Assembly: GCF_000003815.2 (NCBI RefSeq)
Contig: NC_049986.1
Coordinates: forward strand, 10,466,369-10,530,368
Direction: 5' to 3'
Source of the DNA: Branchiostoma floridae
Taxonomy: Eukaryota > Chordata > Leptocardii > Amphioxiformes > Branchiostomatidae
DNA: 64,000 nt
The translations under genes were made by a program, and so were the position numbers. Numbering within the stretch: position 1 is the first letter of the stretch; the number at the start of each line of letters is the position of its first letter. Under the pieces are notes generated by a model, which was not told where the DNA came from, did not search any database, and saw nothing but the letters and a program-made list of their open reading frames with translations. Of this stretch, positions 46,203 through 58,469 are shown piece after piece.

Positions 46203-46302
46203 NNNNNNNNNNNNNNNNNNNNNNNNNNNNNNNNNNNNNNNNNNNNNNNNNNNNNNNNNNNNNNNNNNNNNNNNNNNNNNNNNNNNNNNNNNNNNNNNNN
46301 NN
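46203..46302. other. Assembly gap (100 N)
   Basis: Exactly 100 N. It lies about 260 bp from the tandem array and about 170 bp before a long (CA)n tract. Confidence 0.99.
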
Positions 46303-46474
46303 AGAACATGGTCTATCAAAACCGGGGGTTCCGCTGCAATTACTTGCCAAGACGCTAGGAGACCCCAAATCCAACCATTTGGTGCTGTCATCAGTGCCTA
46401 CCCACACACAAAGCATAAAAACCATCAGTTCTAGCATATTAAAGTTGTCGTCTTCACACAAGTACACACACCCG

Positions 46475-46534
<60 letters not shown>
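46475..46534. repeat. (AC)30 microsatellite
   Basis: Uninterrupted AC units. Right of it lies a tail-like block with ACATAACCTTC and GAAGGTAATAAAG (to 46602), similar to 19497-19592. Confidence 0.95.
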
Positions 46535-46541
<7 letters not shown>

Positions 46542-46895
46542 GCTTAGAGGCAGAGAGACACACACTCCTAGACATAACCTTCATAGCGAAGGTAATAAAG
46601 GAATGGTATGAAGAAATCTTCAATAGCTTCTGGCACATTGCTCAGTATGAACGGGGTGGAGCGGCTACTACCAGATGTATTCGAAAGCTGCCTCGTACGG
46701 TGGCTGAATTATCAGCTGCCAAAACATGGCGACAGCCCCATGGATCTTTTGTCACCGAATGTTCCCAGGTCTATTCGTCACCGGGCCAAATGTTAATTGC
46801 GGAAAATGAACGACATTTTTCTGAAGACTTCTAGCAGGTATTCGTGTGAAAGCGTGCCTTTTGAAATGTGTCAAGTAGCTTTGTTGTAAGACATC

Positions 46896-47115
46896 AACGC
46901 TAGTTCACCTTTTTCCGAGGAATGACCTATATTCGTTGGTTTCAAAATAGGGTATTTATGGCTATGAAGTTGACGGATGATGAATCCGACTGTAATACTT
47001 TGAATGTATTGCAGTTTGGTACAACAAGTTAATACATAATAGTTAGGTTACCCATGCTAGGGTCTAATATAGCAACGGGTATAGGTTACCCTACAGATAA
47101 TGGTGAACCAGCGTT
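46896..47115. mobile_element. MITE family B, copy 4
   Basis: AACGCTAGTTCACCTTTTTC at the left and the inverse GGTGAACCAGCGTT at the right, with GGTTACCCTACAGATAA inside the right arm. The most complete pair of termini in the family. Confidence 0.75.
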
Positions 47116-47669
47116 ACAAAGCAAAATATAATAACATTTTGTGTAATGTTTCATTATAATCAGCACCATTTTTCAACTAGAGTCATCTCAAAAGCGTAAG
47201 ATCTCCACATAGGTGTTTTTTTGTATTACTGTAATATAAATGCAATATGAATGTATAAACTTATGTGATAACCGTTGAATAAAATAGGCTTAATCTATAA
47301 TAAAACTATCAGTGGTTTATGATGTTCAAATATTATCAGGCTTACATTTTTCTAACTCTTATTATCAAAATGTAAGTGATGGCGCTCTAGTTCTATTGGC
47401 AGCTATAATGAAGAGGCACTATTGCTGTCGCATTTGATTATATGTATCAGCTAACTGATTTACCAGTTTTACATAATTGCATGCCGTACAGAAGATAATG
47501 TCTAGTGATGAACTGAAGTTGTCCTATCTTAACCTTTCTGCTGTAAATCTTTTGAGTAAGTTCTCGTTCAAATGTAACTGATTTGCTTTTTATCATTTGA
47601 TTACAGCCGTTCACGGATGTTTACGCTGTGAGGCGGTTGTATGTCTATAGCGATTTGAGTACGGTAGAC

Positions 47670-48000
47670 TGACAGGATGTAAAGGTGGATATGGTACAAG
47701 TGTAGGTCAAAGTTGATCACAAAATGGGTTAACCGTAGGCTGGTTACCACATACGAAAAACGCCCATACCACTTACAGGAAGTTAGGTTAAAGGACCCAG
47801 AATAGTTCATCTACTTTTCTGTCTTAGCGTCCGTAGTGTGTGGATATCTACTGCCTTATGTGGGCCAGTTTGAACTTATGTGGGTCAGTTTGAAGATCCT
47901 ACGCCTTTTAATAGATAAAATTTAGGAAAAATTCACAATAGTAAATAGCAAATACAAAAGCTAAATTTCATGGAAGCACGAGATCCTAGATGTTTTTTTG
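47670..48000 (+). repeat. Dispersed repeat family E, copy 2
   Basis: Counterpart of 29935-30250; its half-site pair is mutated (AGGTTAAAGGACC). Confidence 0.5.
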
Positions 48001-48009
48001 TCTTTTTTA

Positions 48010-49090
48010 CAGTAAATGCGAGACCTTACTAATAGGCAAATGTACTTATTAAGAAACGTAATTTTTAGTGACATTTGCACGAAGCTGCAGGCTATACTCT
48101 AAACTTGTTAAAGATGAACACCCCTGCGTTTGACTTATCCTTTCATAAATCAATATTTAGTTCTAGACGCGAACCCATCAATTAACTGTATACTACTTGC
48201 ACACTGTGTTCATTAACACTAGTATCAGCTCTGCGACGACCACACAACTGGGAATAGTCACAGCAGCTTCCATTCTGTTAGCCCGTGGCTGTAGTTTGTT
48301 TGTGACTAAATTCAACCCAAAGGCATGCAAAACTTTTGTAGATCACGCTCAAGGAGGATATTACAATTCCTATCACTAAATCTTAATGAAGTGTGTGCAT
48401 TTGCAGTTATTTGTTAAGCTAGTGATAAATAGAGGTGTCAGACAGAACATACGCCTGAAAAGCCTACAGCTACATCTTGCTTTGCCTCAGTCACACTCCT
48501 TAGGGGTGCCATAGGAAGGTGTGTACTCAATTTAGATTGTTGCTCTTTATTGATTTCACGAAAGCATTGGCAAAATTCTCTCAGAAAAGACGCAACATAA
48601 AATTAGATATTATAGGATCCAGGTCGCTTGTGATAAATATACGGAAACACATTGTAAGGCTTGATATCCAACTATAGCATTGAATGAAACTATGCTGTTA
48701 CGTAAAAATGCTCGAAATGTGTAATCCTAAATACACCAATAACAGCGTGTGTGATACCATGAGTGTACATCCCACGAGAAAACGTGATGTCATTGGTCCT
48801 CGTCGATGCCGACGGACGAACAAGAAGAAGACATCCCCGTCTACAACACGTGTTCCAATATTGAGTCAAAGGCTACTTACTGTTATACCTTCTGTTCTAA
48901 ATAATGACTTTCAATTCTCCAGATATATTAACGCATCATTTCTACATTGCATTCGAGCAGGTTGCGAATCTGCAGCTCATAACTGCGAAGTCGACGCTCA
49001 CCAAGACAAATCAAGTTAATTCTAATTCTCCAGGTTTTACTATTACACCAGTTCGTTCTTACATTTGGGTAAGTTGCAACACCGAAACAC
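48010..49090. other. No gene recognised
   Basis: ORFs up to 111 residues without domains. Confidence 0.4.
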
Positions 49091-49859
49091 TTACTTTTGG
49101 ACGATAACAAAGACAGGCAGACAGACATACAAACAAACAGACATACAAATACATCAACTGATAACAATACCCCCGTATGAACAAAAAAAAGTATTATCCT
49201 TGGAAAGTCCTTACATCAGGTTGAAATGAGCTTTCTAGAAACGAACACAATATTGGCACGATAACATGACACGAATGAACTTCTCCCACCGAGCTTGGTA
49301 AAATTTGAGCCTTCCTGCCAATGACCGGGAGGTGATATGCACCGGGCAGCACGCATTTGCTACAATGAGACCTGGGGTATACCAGGAAAATTGGCACCAC
49401 AAATGACTCATGTAGTTCAAACTTTTAACAATGCCCAGTCTGCGTCTACAAGCAAATGGACTCTAAATGCAATCTCTTGCCAATTCTGTCGCATGTTGCA
49501 GAAACACATCACCCCATTCCGGGCTTCGTATCGCATTAAGGTATGCTGAGAATGATTCACGGATCTTATGGTTCTACATTTAGTAATGGTATCCATGCAA
49601 TGGCTCAAGTTTAGCCAATTTTAGGCAAACTATCTCTGGAGAAAAGCTGCTTACGTAACTTTTTACTGACACCGAGAGCTATCTTTCAGCTAAATACCTT
49701 AGTATATATACGCTTAGAGCGAAGGGTAAAAAAAATCTTTACTTTCCTCTTCCAGAGACGTATTCAAATACTAAACATCATCACAATCCAACCCGAGATT
49801 CTTTAGCTATATATATACAGACCAGTAAGAAGCCAATCCAACACATCCCCCTTACAGAC

Positions 49860-49905
49860 AGACCCATACAAAAACTATACCTCCATGTTTTACGGAGGTA
49901 GAAAG
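49860..49905. mobile_element. Non-LTR-type 3' tail fragment
   Basis: ACCTCC and GGAGGT form a mini-hairpin followed by AGAAAGACG, as at 19497-19592. A related CAGACA-rich stretch lies at 49110-49170. Confidence 0.3.
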
Positions 49906-49909
49906 ACGA

Positions 49910-52330
49910 CCCTGACATTGAAGTTGAGTTTACAGATCTAAACGATTTCAATTCAACTGCAGTATAAAAACACCGTGCAGGCCTGTGGGCCTATTAGCGT
50001 ATAAACCACTTTTCACTGAAATCCATGAGAAATGATTGATGACGCGAAGAAATGCTTGTAATGGCTAAAGGGACCCTGAAATGGATACTAGGGGATTTGG
50101 AACCAACAGAGATTTCACGGTAAAAGAAGTATCTCCAGCGACTTGCTTTACGAAGTGAACACAAAGATACTTTCATGACAACCAACATGATTTACTCGAC
50201 AATTATTTTTGCTAAATTTTCGGAGCATTAAGGTATTTAGGTTGGCTAAATTGGCATTTTGACCTTTCATTGTTTTATCGTTGATGAATTAAGAAATAAA
50301 TAAAGCCGTAACGAATATTGGTAGACGGGCATGAAATAATTCTAAATCTGATTTTTGGGGGCCATATTGACGACGTCATGATGTTTTATTGCCCTAATAT
50401 TTTTCTATGAGAAAATACTGCACTTTGGTACATACCATTAGAAATGAAGCTAAAGTAGGTGAAAGCTACGAATTCATGTAAGCGCAAATTGATATCTTTT
50501 AGAAGATAATTGCTTTCATCTAATCAAAACATTTTCTATCAAATACAGATCATTAGAAGATATCAATATATATATCCCAATGTTAAATGGCGCTTCAATC
50601 AGGCCGAATGTTGTCTTAGACAGTAGTGTCTAAGACTTAGGCAGTACAGTCTAATGCATGTGGCGTCTTTTACTTTTCTTGCTAAGAAATCCGACAGAAA
50701 TCTTCGCTTCGGCTTCGATAGCTACAAAGTATGTTGCGAAATATCTATGTGGCAATGACCAAAATTTTCAATTGAAATCTCTTATCATTTCATTTTCAGT
50801 ATCGTATAATAAAATTTTTATTAAGCGCGATTGAAGATAATGTGACTGCGTAGATATAGAGCAGGCTAAGAGATTGGTACTTGGCACTGTCAAAAGTCGA
50901 TAGGCGAACAGTAATATCGCTGAGCTCCCCGCTTTTCGTAACCTGTAACCATTTTCCAAATTTACACTGGCTAGACTTTTACGACGACTATAAAAACGTA
51001 ACGTAATGATATACAAATATAACTAAAGGCAAATATAAAGTCAAATGGACTGCATTGATTTCTTTTGTAAGTCATAAAAGTCTACTGCCGTGGAACTAGT
51101 GTTGTGATACATTGAAATGGATGGTTTCCTGGATCGGAATTGACGCAGGATCTACTCATAGTCTGGGCACGTTTTGACTGTCGCGTACCCAATGGCCTGA
51201 TTCCATAAAGTTTCCAATCGGGTGGCATTACCATGCCTCATAGGACCTAAAACATAGACAGCTTGTCTTCTGTTGTTGTTATAAAAATATACAACTGGCA
51301 ATGGTTTTCCTTAAGCATAAAACATCATATTCCGTACAATGTTTTTTTTTCATATTATGTGTAGGGTGCAGCCGGCTCCAAAATCTAAATTTTCTACCCA
51401 AGAATTCAATATTTGATGTCCGGAAAGCTTAAGGTGACGATTTTTTTTTGTTCCCGTGTATTTTGTAGGCGAGGAAGGCCTGCAACCTCTCTATTATTCC
51501 TTTGGTATTTAATAATTTTTCCATCTAATCCAACCACTTCACAGTTGGCCTTTCTTCAACTAAACATTGAACTTGCTATAAATGTATATGTATCTTTAAA
51601 GACATTTTTTTTGTAAAACGTGTAAAGTTCAGTGTCTGTGAAAGAAAACAAGAAAAAGAAGTGGATGCCGAACTTTGTCTACACGTAGGTACTCACCAAA
51701 TGAAAGGCAAGTGATTGCGCTCTACAACATCCACAAACTTTATAGTTTATTTCCGTTCACAAGTAAAGTGCTTAGAGACAAGCTTTCGATATCAATCAAG
51801 TTGGAATGATCCGAAGCGTAGGTCACGTTACCTGAACAGAAGCGCTACGTCATCAGCATCGGGAGTCAGTATCGGCCCCATCTCTGTTTAGGGATTGTCG
51901 TTAGAATTTTATGTACATGGCCTCATAAACTCTTCTTGGAAAACAAACACACCTAGAAAAACGATAAAATTCCACACAAAACCCCATTTAGGATGTATCT
52001 GTTATATTACCTTTTACTGTAACGCAATTTGTCCATTCAATCTAGTTTTGATTACAGTGTAACAGATACGACCTATGAAAATATTTAGCACGGACCTTAG
52101 GCTGTTGCAAAAGTGAATAGCAGCATTGCATTTCACTGGTATGGCATTACGGCCACTCGAAAATGTGACCTCTTGTTGATTTATCCTTTAACTTGCACTT
52201 GACGGACAAATTTCTCCCACAAAAAGCCGACCTCCAAACAGTGATAGTCTGTCTTATCTCTGTCCAATTACACAAAGGCGACATAGATCAAATTTACGAC
52301 CGCAGTTACTGCCAACTGTGCCCACGACAG
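49910..52330. other. No gene recognised
   Basis: AT-rich, short ORFs only. Confidence 0.4.
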
Positions 52331-52339
52331 CCCCAGATG

Positions 52340-53260
52340 CCATATCTCAGGTAGATCCAATCCGGGCTATTGATTTTATGCTGTCTGTTTTATGGAGATT
52401 GTACACTTGGAAAGGCTCTTGTGACAAGGCGTCTGCGAATAGGCGCCAACAATGGCCGTATCTGTGTACGGCCCGGTCGTAACAATCACTCATTAGGGAA
52501 AAGACCTGGACGCCTAAGAGGTATTTAATTGGTGAGATTACGCGATTGTTGGGCATTGTCTATTGGCTGCTTCCTTTAATTGATTTATTTATTGTCTCAG
52601 TCTAGTCCATCTCCGCTCGACTTCACCTGATAACACATCCGTGGACTTGCTCACTCTCTACCATGAAGCTTCTCTGCAAGGTAGATTTTTTGAATAGTCG
52701 TCATAACTATGTGATAACTTCTCCGGGTCAAATACAAATTTTCCAGTTTTCGGTCTCGAAGAATTGCAAAATTTTGGTAAGATTTTATGACCCTTTACGA
52801 TCGTTATAAGTATCTCCCTGTCCTCATTACGGCCTCTTGAAGCTGTCCAACTTTGAGGCATTGTTTGGTTACTGTGTTGCTTTTACGACGCGCATCGATG
52901 TCCGAACGGTCAGATTGTTATTGATCCTGTCATTGTTTGAGTGACCACTGCCCATTTTTGGCAGAAATGGTCCGCGTCGGATTAGTTTTGATCGACCCGC
53001 GACTAATTACAATGAGGAAATCGACGCGGAGTAAAGGGGCTTTGTCTCTAGAAGGTGTCAAATCGTGTAATTGTCGTCTGACTCGTTTTCCGGGCATCGA
53101 CGTGAACGAAGATCTTGCTGATTCAAGGAGATGGCATTGCCGTGTCAGATCCGAATGTTTCCACGCAATTGACAATATCTGCCCACAGTTTTGTCCGTGT
53201 GGGTGAACGTAATAAAGGAATCGTCCATCAACTCACGAGTCCAACTCTATCTCTGACACC
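52340..53260. promoter_or_regulatory. Possible cis-regulatory region, non-repetitive and GC-balanced
   Basis: Low in homopolymers compared with its flanks, with AT-rich homeobox/forkhead-like words near 52570-52590 and a perfect CArG box CCATTTTTGG (52952-52961). Overlapping ORFs of 81-89 residues on opposite strands show no domain. Confidence 0.2.
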
Positions 53261-53269
53261 ATCAACAAA

Positions 53270-54490
53270 GTAACAAGCGTCCGCGCCTTATGCAGTCCGT
53301 CCTGACTACCTTGGTCGGTTTCAGGAAAATAAAATCAATAAAGTGGAAAAACTCGAGAGAGATCGATATACAGGACAAAACTGTAAAGTCACCAATAGGG
53401 CTGATTAATGTCTCAATTACGCCGTTACATTTATTCAATCATCGTTGAGGACTGACCATGGGGGCAGCCACGTTTATACCCTAAGTACACCCTAGAGTTC
53501 ACGGTGGCACGCAGTTTATCAAAGGTATGGTCATAATGGAATGAGACTGCATCGCACAAGCCTGAGTGGGTAAGTCGTTAAAGTACCGTGACATATATCA
53601 TGAAAGTGTTAAGCAAGGACAAGTTATGGCACTATAAAAAGAAAATGTTCCTTACCAAACCTTTTCGGTCGATGGTGCTCAATATCACAAGTCGAACGTA
53701 CTTATTGCTGATATGATTCAGTTGTTATCAGAGGCACAAGATTTCCAAATAAAGGTTGACTTTAGAAAACAAATTCCTCAAAAATGTGCCAAACTATAAG
53801 TTGGATATTGATATACTTCTTAATAGTATCCAGATATATAAATCTATTTTTTAAGAATCGAAATATGCTGCATATCGAAAACAAATAAGATAATGAAATA
53901 CTGATTCAATAAAGATCATTTGAAAACAATATTGATAGCAAAAATAAAAATCAGCCGAAACAACATTTGCCCATCGCGACAAGGCACTACATATATAAAG
54001 CTGAATGAATAAAATAAAGTATACGAAGTACAAATGAATAAAAATGAATAATGCAAGACATAGCAGATAGAAGACCATCAGAAATTATGCCTGTTTTTTA
54101 GTTTCTCACAATCCTGTTATATTATCTCCATACTTGTTGTCCTCCCCAGGGTATGGACACTCGACACATCATAAACACATGATATATGACAGCTCTCAAC
54201 CCTGTTGGTACCTGTCAATTAGAGAGCTTCAGTTGAAAAAGGTCAATCCATGCCGTCGCGGTAACCAGGGGATGGCGGACCATGTCAACTCCTCCAGGGG
54301 CTTATTAGTGTTAGGAACTGCCCACAACGGCTTACCTAAATTGCTGGTTGCTATGTACCGTCGCCATCATTATTTGAGCCTTACACGGACCAGGGACTCT
54401 TCTGACACCAAATCGGTATATTCTGTGTATAACTTGTTTTCAGTGTCACATTGGGTGAGGTGTAGAGCAGACAACTGTGTTAATAAGAGT
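53270..54490. other. No gene recognised
   Basis: The 126-residue ORF at 54134-54514 has no domain and no recognisable homology. Confidence 0.4.
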
Positions 54491-54498
54491 CATTGCAT

Positions 54499-54998
54499 GA
54501 GAAAACCAGGCTGAGGTCGGCAGGAAGGGGTCAACGAAATTGGCTCATACTTTGTATGTGTGATAGGTATGTTAAACGGTCATACAAGTAACTTTTTAGC
54601 TGCAGTCTTTGTCTCCTCTGAGGACCCTCGAAAATCCACCAATTTATGGCTGAAAATCTATGGAATTATATCATAAAGGTTAAAAATCGATGTACAATCA
54701 ATGTATAGTCTGTAAAAAAAGTAACAAAATCGTGCTATACTGAAATACAAAAGTTGCATTCGTATCTTTATCAGGTTTGTCAGGTTAGCCATAATGATTT
54801 CTGCAATTATCGCCATAAATCATTTGATTTTGGGGAAGTCCCGGAAGTCCATAACGAAAAATACCTGGAGGGTTTTAATCAAATGTCTGTTCATAGATTG
54901 ACATACCTATCACACATACATACAATTACGTACAAGGTATAGGCCGATTTTGACCAGCCAATTTATCGACCTCTGCTTCGTTTTGCCTGGTTCTCTTT
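54499..54998. mobile_element. 500-bp inverted-repeat element
   Basis: The outer arms share GAGAA-CCAGGC, GAGGTCG and AAATTGGCT. The inner arms share an exact 19-bp GTATGTGTGATAGGTATGT and its inverse. Total arm length is about 90 bp, imperfect. No transposase. Confidence 0.65.
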
Positions 54999-54999
54999 T

Positions 55000-57300
55000 G
55001 CACTGACCCTTGATGATGTGATACACCACAATGTGTAAATATCCGCCAACCTTGTTAATTTTTCTCTCAAGTACAATGATGAGGTCTTCGAAATGAGTTC
55101 TTTATCAAACATAAACTTGGTTGCAATGTAGCACCCCCATTTATCGCGCGATTCCAGTTATCGCCCACTTTGGCTTACGTCATGATAGTGTCATGCCCTG
55201 ATCACGTGAATTTCACGTGGCCGCGTATGTTATTAATTGTTTTCTTCAACTGCGTCAAGTTGTTGGACAAACATAGTAACTATATTTGACTATTCTAGAT
55301 GTTACAGTGTACTTTTTTCTTGTAGGTAGAGCACTAGAAAAAACTATTTAAGTATCTCTTAGTGTAAAGAAATAATGTTAGCTTGATAAAAACAGTTCAT
55401 ATAAGCAAATGCGACCCCATGGTTATTTTTTCTTTATTGAGGAACAATAAGGAGGCAATTTCAGAGAAATCCTGTTTTGTCAAACTTTATATATGGAAAG
55501 TGCAGGGCATCACCATATTCTGATTTTGCGCATTAAATTTTGATCTCACTTGAAGGATAGCAATTCTGATAGTATTTGATTTGGGGCCAAATCAATTGAT
55601 TTAACGAAGTGCGTTAATCGATTAAAGAAATAAAGCAATTTACTTACTTCAATGTCTATCATGGATGGTGTAAATACAGGTTCAACAGAACATAAATGGA
55701 CAGAATTTGTCATTGTAGCTACATAGTTTAGGCTCCACTTCCTACAACTTTCCTACTCATCAATGGCTTTGGGACTACTTTTCCCTTTTCATGCCTGTTT
55801 TATGTGGCTTTGATGAAATGAGATATCTACTTGAGTTGAGTCGGTCTTTAAAAAGAACACCGAAGCGTACAATTTTATCTCTTTCACCTACATTTGTCAT
55901 TTATACCTTTGATTTGCCAATTTCGTGGAAAATGTGCTCAACGAGATAGAACTACCCCCAAACCTTTGAAATACTACAAGGGACACCTTCACTAGACTCT
56001 GTACCTTAGGCAAGCGGAGCCAGAATGTGTTTATATCAGATAATACATATCGATACTAATGCTTACTTGTTCTAAAGCTGAGGTGATGTTATGCAGGGAC
56101 CTTACCGTTGGTAGATAGTACAGAGTTGTGTTCGTCTGACCCATGAAGTATGGGAGCTCTGCGGGATATCTCTACTCTTTAAAGTTGACGTCTCTTGTCT
56201 GATCGGAAGACTGTGTAAAGACGGTCGAGATGAGGAACCTTGAAGCCCTGAGGGTCAGCTTACATAGCGAAGAACAGGTTGTCTGACAACGGAAGATGAA
56301 TGCATTCTGAATCTCAACACGACAAAAAGACTTTTGTCGAAGACTGCACTGACGCCATCACTAACAAATCTCGGATTTTCTAAGTTTGCCGGAAACGTTG
56401 GCCTTGAAGGGCGTTAGGAAAATCCTATGGTATTCTCTTCATGATAAATGGCAATGTTAACTTCCGGGAATGCCAAGAAAAAAATTCAAGGGCATCTTTT
56501 GACAAGAAGAGAAAAAGGAATCTGGAACGATTCCTTGAAAGCTGACAATTTTCGAAGGGTTGTAAGAGTTTTGCCAAGACACAGCTGCTAACTATCCGGT
56601 AAGGAGACATTAACGGGGACCTGGTATTCTACTGAAGGTCAATAACATTAACGATTTTTTAAAACCATACAAGCACTTTGAATTGTAATTTCCAAGACAA
56701 ACTTGTGACACGTTGTTTTACAAGAGAAAAAAAGAAGCTATCTACATACGGACATTAAAACCATCCCTCAACAGAGATGAGGTTGGTACCATAGACTTTC
56801 TACAACTTATGATCCACTGCTCATCGAGTCACGTGTTCTATCTGCATAACGTGACGTCACAGAAGCAGTGTCTTGAAAACGAGTGGAGTTGGACAGTGAA
56901 ACGTTTTGGAAGTGATTTTTTTGTGTTGGAAATTATATTACGGTTCAACTGTAAGTACTATTTTGAATGTTCCTTGCCATTGTATCGTATATCCTCAACG
57001 AGTAACAAAAGTTTTCACAATAATAGTACATGTATTTCTTTAGATATTCAATAAGTTTATATTTATTTTAGCTTATTGCCCATTCATGGGGATGTCATTT
57101 ATTGAGACGTTTTCCGCGCATAGTGTTATCATTAAGCATTTCTGTATCTTGCGTAAACTCTCATATAAAAATCCAGGTTGAGAATCGTTTTGATTTGCCG
57201 GCATTAAAATGATATTACTACAGACAATTCATAACAAGCTTTTAATTGCATTGTTATTAACGCTCCCAGCGAAATGTCTTTTTGTCACATAACTCCAAGA
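55000..57300. other. No gene; two close E-boxes
   Basis: CACGTG at 55203-55208 and 55214-55219. A CRE (TGACGTCA) occurs near 56853. ORFs carry no domain. Confidence 0.35.
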
Positions 57301-57301
57301 T

Positions 57302-57385
57302 GAACGTTCCATTGATATGGTAATAAATGTAAACGTTTATGTTGTTGTGTAATGGGGATAATGTTTCACTATAAAATGTAATTCC
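57302..57385 (+). repeat. Direct repeat shared with 60484-60554
   Basis: Both contain GGTAATAAATGTAAACG, ATGTTGTTGT and AATGTTTCACTATAAAATGT. Confidence 0.7.
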
Positions 57386-57788
57386 ATGCATTAATTGTTC
57401 ATCACTGGTGTGGTGGTGATGGGCCTTTATTGCCTAAGTAACATCGTTTTCGGCAAAGTGGCAATAAAGTATATAACAGACAGTACTTATTTAGCCATTA
57501 TGAACTGGTGATTTGGTAATTCGTAAACGTTGGATGCGAATACAAATACATTGAGATATCTATAGCTACTATGTATTGAAGCATTGCTACAATATATAAA
57601 GTCCACGGGGATGCATTTGTGTCGTGACATACGGACCCGAACCAAAAGTTTATCTACCCAGAGATCTGCATAAATTTACCTTTCAATTGCCAGCTTGGTG
57701 CTGTGGTGTTCAACCATCTCTTAGTAAAATAAGTCCTTTGAGAAGATGCAGCAGGATCAACACAATGGTTTAACTCTTTTCAAGAGTT

Positions 57789-57881
57789 ATCAGAAATATT
57801 GTCTTTCATCATAATGTTCCCAAAACAATATATATATAGATAATATTAGAAATATTATATTTCATCATAATGTTCCCAAAC
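57789..57881 (+). repeat. Short local direct repeat
   Basis: AGAAATATT followed by TTTCATCATAATGTTCCCAA occurs twice, about 57 bp apart. Confidence 0.75.
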
Positions 57882-57935
57882 AGGGGTTAGTGGTAAATGG
57901 GGAAGCTCAGTTACTGAATCTGAGAGAAAGACATT

Positions 57936-58272
57936 AGGGAGTAGCATACGAGGAAACTAGAACTAGAGGCCACAGTTTACGTAGAAAGAGGAAGACATCT
58001 AAATCCAACAGAAGAGCACACTTCTTTAGCGTCCGGGTGATCCCCTGGTGGAATAGCCTACCCGAGACAGTAGTGGTTTCTCCCAGCATAAACTGCTTCA
58101 AGGAAAGGCTGGACAGGCTCATGCGGAAACACAAAGTGTACTTTGACTTCCGAGCTCTAGACAACCCCCACAAACTGGAAATGACTGTGACATAAAAGTG
58201 AAGAGCGGCCTAAAAATGGAACCAGCCGTTTCCTACCTGGCCGAAGAAACTCTACTCTACTCTACTCTACCA
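57936..58272 (+). mobile_element. 5'-truncated LINE: end of reverse-transcriptase ORF and 3' UTR with (CTCTA)n tail
   Basis: The frame from 57937 to 58194 gives the typical C-terminus of CR1/L2-like ORF2: EETRTRGHSL, HFFSVRVIPWWNSLPETV, SPSINCFKERLDRL. It ends at TAA (58192-58194) and is followed by a short UTR and a CTCTA microsatellite. A different family from the copy at 24831-25613, judging by the tail. Confidence 0.85.
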
Positions 58273-58317
58273 GAGCAATGTGAACTCCGATGTTTCTAAT
58301 GGTTGCGTGATGTGATA

Positions 58318-58462
58318 TTGTCGTAAAGTTAGACACCCAGGTTAACAATATTCAAATGTATTATATATTTCTCCAATCTTTCCAATGGTATAAATTCGGA
58401 TACTTACTTGGAAACGTCAAAAAGCAGTTACTCAAGCAACTGGATATGGTTTGGGTTTGCTT
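58318..58462 (-). mobile_element. Penelope-like dispersed repeat fragment
   Basis: Contains GTTAGACACCCAGG and AGCAGTTACTCAAGCAACTG, the two family anchor blocks. The ribozyme-like end is missing. Confidence 0.55.
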
Positions 58463-58469
58463 ATCTTAT

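Noticed and set aside
45868-46391. Two abutting minus-strand ORFs, one with a hydrophobic segment (FVSHLIIFSLLFVYYL)
   Set aside because: Different frames separated by a stop and broken by the gap; no domain recognised. A real exon cannot be excluded but is not supported.
46180-46834. ORFs of about 150 residues on both strands with poly-Thr-His or poly-Val-Cys stretches
   Set aside because: Translation of an (AC)30 microsatellite, and the minus ORF runs through the N gap.
54134-54514. 126-residue plus-strand ORF
   Set aside because: No recognisable domain; its end overlaps the start of the inverted-repeat element at 54499.
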